Part shown: one piece after another, positions 59,500 to 64,000 of the stretch
Position numbering within the stretch: position 1 is the first letter of the stretch
Layout: each line of letters opens with the position of its first letter
NCBI GenBank assembly: GCA_949358305.1
Contig: OX442323.1
Span: 6,882,001 to 6,946,000, forward strand
DNA from: Strigamia acuminata
Lineage: Eukaryota > Arthropoda > Chilopoda > Geophilomorpha > Linotaeniidae
DNA: 64,000 nucleotides
Direction: 5' to 3'
Program-made: the position numbers and the translations under genes
The notes under the pieces: model-generated
The model's database searches: none
Told to the model about the DNA's origin: nothing
The model's input: the letters and a program-made list of their open reading frames with translations, nothing else

Positions 59500-59950
59500 T
59501 TTAATACTTGATTCCTTTCTCACATTGTTTAATAACTTCAATGCATCTTGTACGCATTGAATCAATTTGTTTTTTAAAACTTTTAGCAGTGACGGACTCC
59601 CATGCTTTTTCAATGGATACTGCATTGTCCTGCTGAAAAATCCACTTTGCTCCAGCCATTCCTCTTCCTTTCTTCCACAAATTCTTCTCCAGGACCGCTT
59701 GATACATATTTGCATTTTGTCTTCCATTCAAACAAATAATTTCACTCTTTTTCTTGTACCCAAATGCACCCCAAACCATAACAGATCCTCCTCCAAAATT
59801 CCTACTCATGCACATCACATCGTTCTTTTCTAAATCATGCCAGTAATATTTCAAGCCTTCAGGACCATCCAGGTTGAAGTTTTTTCATCTCTGAACACAG
59901 CATTTTGCCACTCATTAATCCAGGAAACATGTTTTTCTGCCCATTCCAAT
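59500..59950 (-). pseudogene. Tc1-type transposase fragment (minus copy)
   Basis: Reads LEWAEKHVSWINEWQNAVF and RDEKTSTWMV, then after a frame break KYYWHDLEKNDV, GGGSVMVWGAFGY and WIFQQDNAVS. These are the FSDE-like and QDNA-type parts of a DDE transposase catalytic domain. N-terminal DNA-binding domain missing and the frame is broken, so it is inactive. Confidence 0.85.
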
Positions 59951-60231
59951 CTGTTATGGTTTGGGGTGCATTTGGATACAAGAAAAAGAGTGAAATTATT
60001 TGTTTGAATGGAAGACAAAATGCAAATATGTATCAAGCGGTCCTGGAGAAGAATTTGTGGAAGAAAGGAAGAGGAATGGCTAGAGCAAAGTGGATTTTTC
60101 AGCAGGACAATGCAGTATCCATTGAAAAAGCATGGGAGTCCATCACTGCTAAAAGTTTTAAAAAACAAATTGATTCAATGCGTACATGGTGCATTGAAGT
60201 TATTAAACAATGTGAGAAAGGAATCAAGTAA
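59951..60231 (+). pseudogene. Tc1-type transposase fragment (inverted plus copy)
   Basis: Encodes SVMVWGAFGYKKKSEIICLN, then WIFQQDNAVSIEKAWESI to a stop after CEKGIK. Inverted duplicate of the minus-strand fragment, differing at a few residues. Non-functional on its own. Confidence 0.85.
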
Positions 60232-60736
60232 TCAGTTAAACTGATTTTAATTTTTGTTAAAATTTTGAAGAACAGGCCAAAGTTTTGTCACAGATTTCTA
60301 AGGTTGAAATTTGAATTTTTTATTTTTTTTTATTTGTGAGAAAGACATCACTCTTGTAGTTATTGTAACATTATTTCAACATGATTATAATGCATTTCTA
60401 TTATTGGTTTGGTTATATTTTGAAAATTGTTTATTTTTTAATCATTTATCCAACTTGGCCAAAGTTTTGTCCTGCACTGTATATGTATTGTCGGGCCGGT
60501 TTTATGTGGGCCACCCGGTACATTCCTTCCAAGCAAGTACGTATCGCCGTGCAGTATCACTACATAAAGAAGGGGCGCCTCAAATCTTTGCAATATGCTT
60601 GTAGAAAAAATAAATCTCTTTTAAAATTTTAATATTCAACCAGCATATTTTAATTCGTATTGAATTTGAGACGGAATTTACCTCGATTTATAAAGTGATC
60701 AAGTTGTAAATAATGAATTTTTTAAGATTTACTTAC

Positions 60737-60836
60737 ACAAGTGTATGTTTGTGCATTTCCTTGTCGAACTCGAACATAATGTCGACGAAGACCAATTGTG
60801 GTGTCACTATTGCGGCTGTATAATTGGATATTTAAT
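60737..60836 (-). other. Candidate spliced exon, copy 1
   Basis: A 100-bp segment bounded on the minus strand by a TTTCAG acceptor and a GTAAGT donor, with one frame open throughout (33 codons, including GLRRHYVRVR and GNAQTYTC). The other two frames contain stops. Family not recognised. It could be an exon of a gene starting beyond the right end of the window, or of a long non-coding RNA. Confidence 0.35.
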
Positions 60837-61489
60837 CTGAAATAAAGAGGAAAGCAAATTAAATACATAATTTACACAAAAATATTTAAAATAATAAATT
60901 TTCAAAGAAAAATATATATTTTTATTAATATTTTTCTTATTTTTCCTTTTCTCCCCCACTATTCATGTAAAATTCCAAATTGTTCTTGCAATTCTAATCG
61001 GGCTGGAAGTTTTACTTGTAGGTGAATAAAACTTTTCAAAAAATCAATTTTTTAATCTTTTGTCGTGCTTTTACAACTGTTTAACCTCAATAACACACGT
61101 TTTTAAACTTTTTACGTTGACAGACGGCAGCTGTCAGTTTACAATAGATGCTTCGCTGCATCACAAATTAGTAAATGTACGATGTTTCACTTTTTTTCGA
61201 AGGTTTACTTTAAAATAAATTGATAATGTATTGTTAAAGGTATTTCAAAACTTTACAGAAATTTTTTTAACAACATATTGTAAAGACAGTATGTACTCAT
61301 GTAAACATCGGATAAAATAATGTAAAAACGTCTAAAATCGGGTTCAAACTGTGTAAAATCGTGCTACATCGGGTTCAAACCGTATAAAATCGTGCTACAT
61401 CGGGTTTAAACCGTGTAAAATCGTGCTACATCGGGTTCAAACAGTATAACAATGCGCAAAAACATGACAAAATGATTAAAATCGAAAAA

Positions 61490-61935
61490 AAAAATCCCTA
61501 TTTTTCTCGTAAAAATCCCTATTTTTCTCGTAAAAATCCCTATTTTTCTCGTAAAAATCCCTATTTTTCTCGTAAAAATCCCTATTTTTCTCGTAAAAAT
61601 CCCTATTTTTCTCGTAAAAATCCCTATTTTTCTCGTAAAAATCCCTATTTTTCTCGTAAAAATCCCTATTTTTCTCGTAAAAATCCCTATTTTTCTCGTA
61701 AAAATCCCTATTTTTCTCGTAAAAATCCCTATTTTTCTCGTAAAAATCCCTATTTTTCTCGTAAAAATCCCTATTTTTCTCGTAAAAATCCCTATTTTTC
61801 TCGTAAAAATCCCTATTTTTCTCGTAAAAATCCCTATTTTTCTCGTAAAAATCCCTATTTTTCTCGTAAAAATCCCTATTTTTCTCGTAAAAATCCCTAT
61901 TTTTTTCGTAAAAATCCCTATTTTTCTTGTAATTC
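61490..61935. repeat. 21-bp minisatellite, copy 2
   Basis: About 20 units identical to those at 57118-57390 (core AAAAATCCCTATTTTTCTCG), one with TTTTTTT. Divisible by three, so a long false reading frame is present. Confidence 0.95.
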
Positions 61936-62508
61936 TAATCAGGCTGGGAATTTCGGTTGAATAAATTTTTTTAAAATTTAAAATTTTAAAGTTTTAAAAT
62001 TTTTTTGATTTTAATCATTTTTTCGTGTTTTTACGCAGATTAAACATGATATTAAACGATTTCTACATAGACTAAGCCCTATTACTACACGATTTAACAC
62101 TGTTTATCCCTATTAATACACGTTTTACGTTGTCAGACGACAGCTGTCAGTTAAACTAGATGCTTCACTGCATCACAAATTAACAAATACCGCATACCGG
62201 TACGATGTTTTACTTTTAAAATTTTTTTTGGTTCAACTTTGAAAAAGTTTACTGTAAAATAATGAGAAACTATTGTTAAAGGTATTTCAAAACTTTTCAA
62301 GAATTTTATAATAAATTATTATAAAAACGTGTGAACTCGTAAAATTCGGATAGAATAAAATCGTGCTATACCAAGTTCAAACAGTGTAAAATCGTGCTAT
62401 ATCGGGTTCAAACAGTGTAAGAATGCTCAAAAACATGACAAAATGATTAAAGTCGAAAGAAAAAAAATCGAAAAAATTTATTATAAACTGGAGAACACCA
62501 CATTAAAA

Positions 62509-63205
62509 TGTATACACACGCAAAATTAAATATACATTGATCATTAGCTGTGTAATGAACGTTTCTAGTGCAGTTTTTACCGCTCTTTCGTTTAGTGTTT
62601 AGTGTTTGATGATCCGAGCTTTCGTTCTCGAGATATTTGCATTTTGCATCAATTTTTGTCCGAATTTTCCATGTTTGATGGCGCTAGTTAGCTTGAATTT
62701 TAGATTTTGTGGTAATTGAGTGGATTTCTTTAGCAGTACCGGTACCGGTACAGGTACACAGTATTTTTCGAAAAATGCCGCAATTTGTGGGACTGGTACG
62801 GTACCTGTAAAACGTTTTTGGTACCGTATGACTTTACTTAAGCAAAATCTCAAAAATGTAGCAAAATCTCACAAAATCAAGCAAAATCTCAAAAATGTAG
62901 CAAAATCTCACAAAATCAAGCACAATCTCACAAAATCAAGCAAAATCTCGTAAAAAGAAATCCATAAAAGTACCATTGAAGAAATTCAAAAAGTATCACA
63001 AAATTCAGGAATGACTAGTTCAATCAAACTTGGTGAATTCAAACAATGATTCATTAAAATCGTAAATATCTCGAGAACAAAAGCTCGGATCGTCAAAAGC
63101 TAAATGCCAAACGGAAGAGCGGAAAAATTTGCACTAGAAACGTTAATTAAACAACCCTGCCCACAGATAATAATTTATGTATATTTAATTTTGTGCGTGT
63201 ATACA
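62509..63205. mobile_element. Inverted-repeat element, copy 2
   Basis: Same element as 58521-59220, carried along by the segmental duplication. Only scattered differences, for example one GATGATG triplet change near 62680. Confidence 0.6.
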
Positions 63206-63494
63206 TTTTTTTGAGCCACCCTTCGTAACCCTCCTTGTATATGTATTGTCGGGACGGTTTTATGCGGGCCACCCGGTACATTCCTTCCAAGCAAGTACGT
63301 ATCGCCGTGCAGGATCACTACATAAAGAAGGGGCGCCTCAAATCTTTGCAATATGCTTGTAGAAAAAATAAATCTCTTTTAAAATTTTAATATTCAACCA
63401 GCATATTTTAATTCGTATTGAATTTGAGACGGAATTTACCTCGATTTATAAAGTGATCAAGTTGTAAATAATGAATTTTTTAAGATTTACTTAC

Positions 63495-63594
63495 ACAAGT
63501 GTATGTTTGTGCATTTCCTCGTCGAACTCGAACATAATGTCGACGAAGACCAATTGTGGTGTCATTATTGCGGCTGTGTAATTGGATATTTAAT
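63495..63594 (-). other. Candidate spliced exon, copy 2
   Basis: Duplicate of 60737-60836 with the same splice borders and an intact 33-codon frame. The few differences change codons (Tyr to His, Ser to Asn, Gln to Arg), so purifying selection on protein is not evident. Confidence 0.3.
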
Positions 63595-63925
63595 CTGAAA
63601 TGAAGAGGAAAGCAAATTAAATACATAATTTACACAAAAATATTTAAAATAATAAATTTTCAAAGAAAAATATATATTTTTATTAATATTTTTCTTATTT
63701 TTCTTTTTCTCTCCCATTATTCATGTAAAATTCCAAATTGTTCTTGCAATTCTAATCGGGCTGGAAGTTTTACTTGTAGGTGAATAAAACTTTTCAAAAA
63801 ATCAATTTTTTAATTTTTTTTTTGTGCTTTTACAACTTTTTAACCTCAATAACACGTTTTTAAACTTTTTACGTTGACAGATGGCAGCTGTCAGTTTACA
63901 ATAGATGCTTCGCTGCATCACAAAT

Positions 63926-64000
63926 GCAAAAATGGCAGTTTTTCATCAAAAATGGCCGTTTTTCATCAAAAATGGCCACTTTTAGCCATTTTTCATGGCA
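63926..64000. repeat. 20-bp minisatellite at the window edge
   Basis: Three units of AAAAATGGCCGTTTTTCATC, then degenerate; truncated by the window end. Again A5 and T5 tracts about one helical turn apart. Confidence 0.85.

Larger units (their letters stand above)
59255..60479. mobile_element. Palindromic Tc1-like transposon with broken transposase
   Basis: Ends CAGTGCAGGACAAAACTTTG and its complement, flanked by TA (59253-59254 and 60480-60481). The second copy of the host unit has one TA at 63238-63239 and no insert. Arms 59255-59786 and 59949-60479 are inverted copies of each other (about 530 bp) around a 162-bp single-copy centre. Both arms contain the Tc1 transposase C-terminal domain in opposite orientation. 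Confidence 0.9.
57118..61489. repeat. Large duplicated unit, copy 1 (carries two transposon insertions)
   Basis: Starts with the 21-bp minisatellite and matches 61490-63925 through the whole unit: post-minisatellite sequence (57390-57838 and 61935-62380), inverted-repeat block (58500-59254 and 62460-63239) and the segment after 60480 (matches after 63240). Removing the two insertions leaves about 2.6 kb, the length of copy 2. The unit is itself an old duplication: 61020-61200 is a diverged version of 57420-57670. Confidence 0.9.
61490..63925. repeat. Large duplicated unit, copy 2 (uninterrupted)
   Basis: Partner of 57118-61489 without the two transposons. Similarity ends at about 63925, where a new 20-bp minisatellite begins. 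Confidence 0.9.

Noticed and set aside
61472-61960. 162-codon repetitive frame resembling a structural protein
   Set aside because: 21-bp minisatellite; the shorter copy at 57118 gives a similar frame, with no start context or splice support.

Overview
The window is eukaryotic nuclear DNA: AT-rich, with many short introns (mostly 45-80 bp) and about a dozen conserved animal genes. An arthropod is most likely. The support is the compact intron style, Tc1/mariner, hAT and Harbinger-like elements, and an interstitial (CCTAA)n tract matching the arthropod telomere repeat. The species cannot be fixed from the sequence alone.

Layout. 1-4976 (+): 3' part of an IBTK homologue with two BTB domains. 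5409-9592 (-): CEP97, the LRR/IQ centriole-capping protein. 9833-10544 (+): ribosomal protein eL24. 10645-11922 (-): CRYL1-like 3-hydroxyacyl/L-gulonate dehydrogenase. 12255-13452 (+): YRDC. 13515-14841 (-): cathepsin B. 15392-20239 (+): holocarboxylase synthetase, with a hAT MITE and a 1.34-kb palindromic Tc1-like element in one intron. 21564-22983 (+): a very short EPS8-like gene with only the central domain. 23249-31114 (-): two tandem SLC22-type transporters. 31408-32112 (+): TMEM267. 32530-43778 (-): a 28-exon BRWD/PHIP gene. 44193-46083 (+): DHDDS cis-prenyltransferase. From 46.2 kb onward the window is repeat-rich: tandem repeats, a roughly 6-kb array of 407-bp-class units containing a near-identical 2.9-kb duplication, and a large duplicated unit (57.1-61.5 kb and 61.5-63.9 kb). 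The first copy of that unit carries two transposon insertions whose empty sites are preserved in the second copy.

The genes do not form a pathway; they are unrelated housekeeping genes packed head-to-head or tail-to-tail. Probable shared promoters are CEP97/eL24, CRYL1/YRDC and BRWD/DHDDS, and possibly SLC22-B/TMEM267.

The most unusual feature is a set of at least 15 locus-specific minisatellites, mostly intronic. Their sequences differ but almost all have units of 20-21 or 31 bp (two or three DNA helical turns), with A- and T-tracts spaced about 10-11 bp apart. That is the pattern expected of intrinsically curved DNA. All exon models were built by eye from splice signals, reading-frame continuity and recognised protein families. 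For every complete gene listed the exon lengths sum to a multiple of three.
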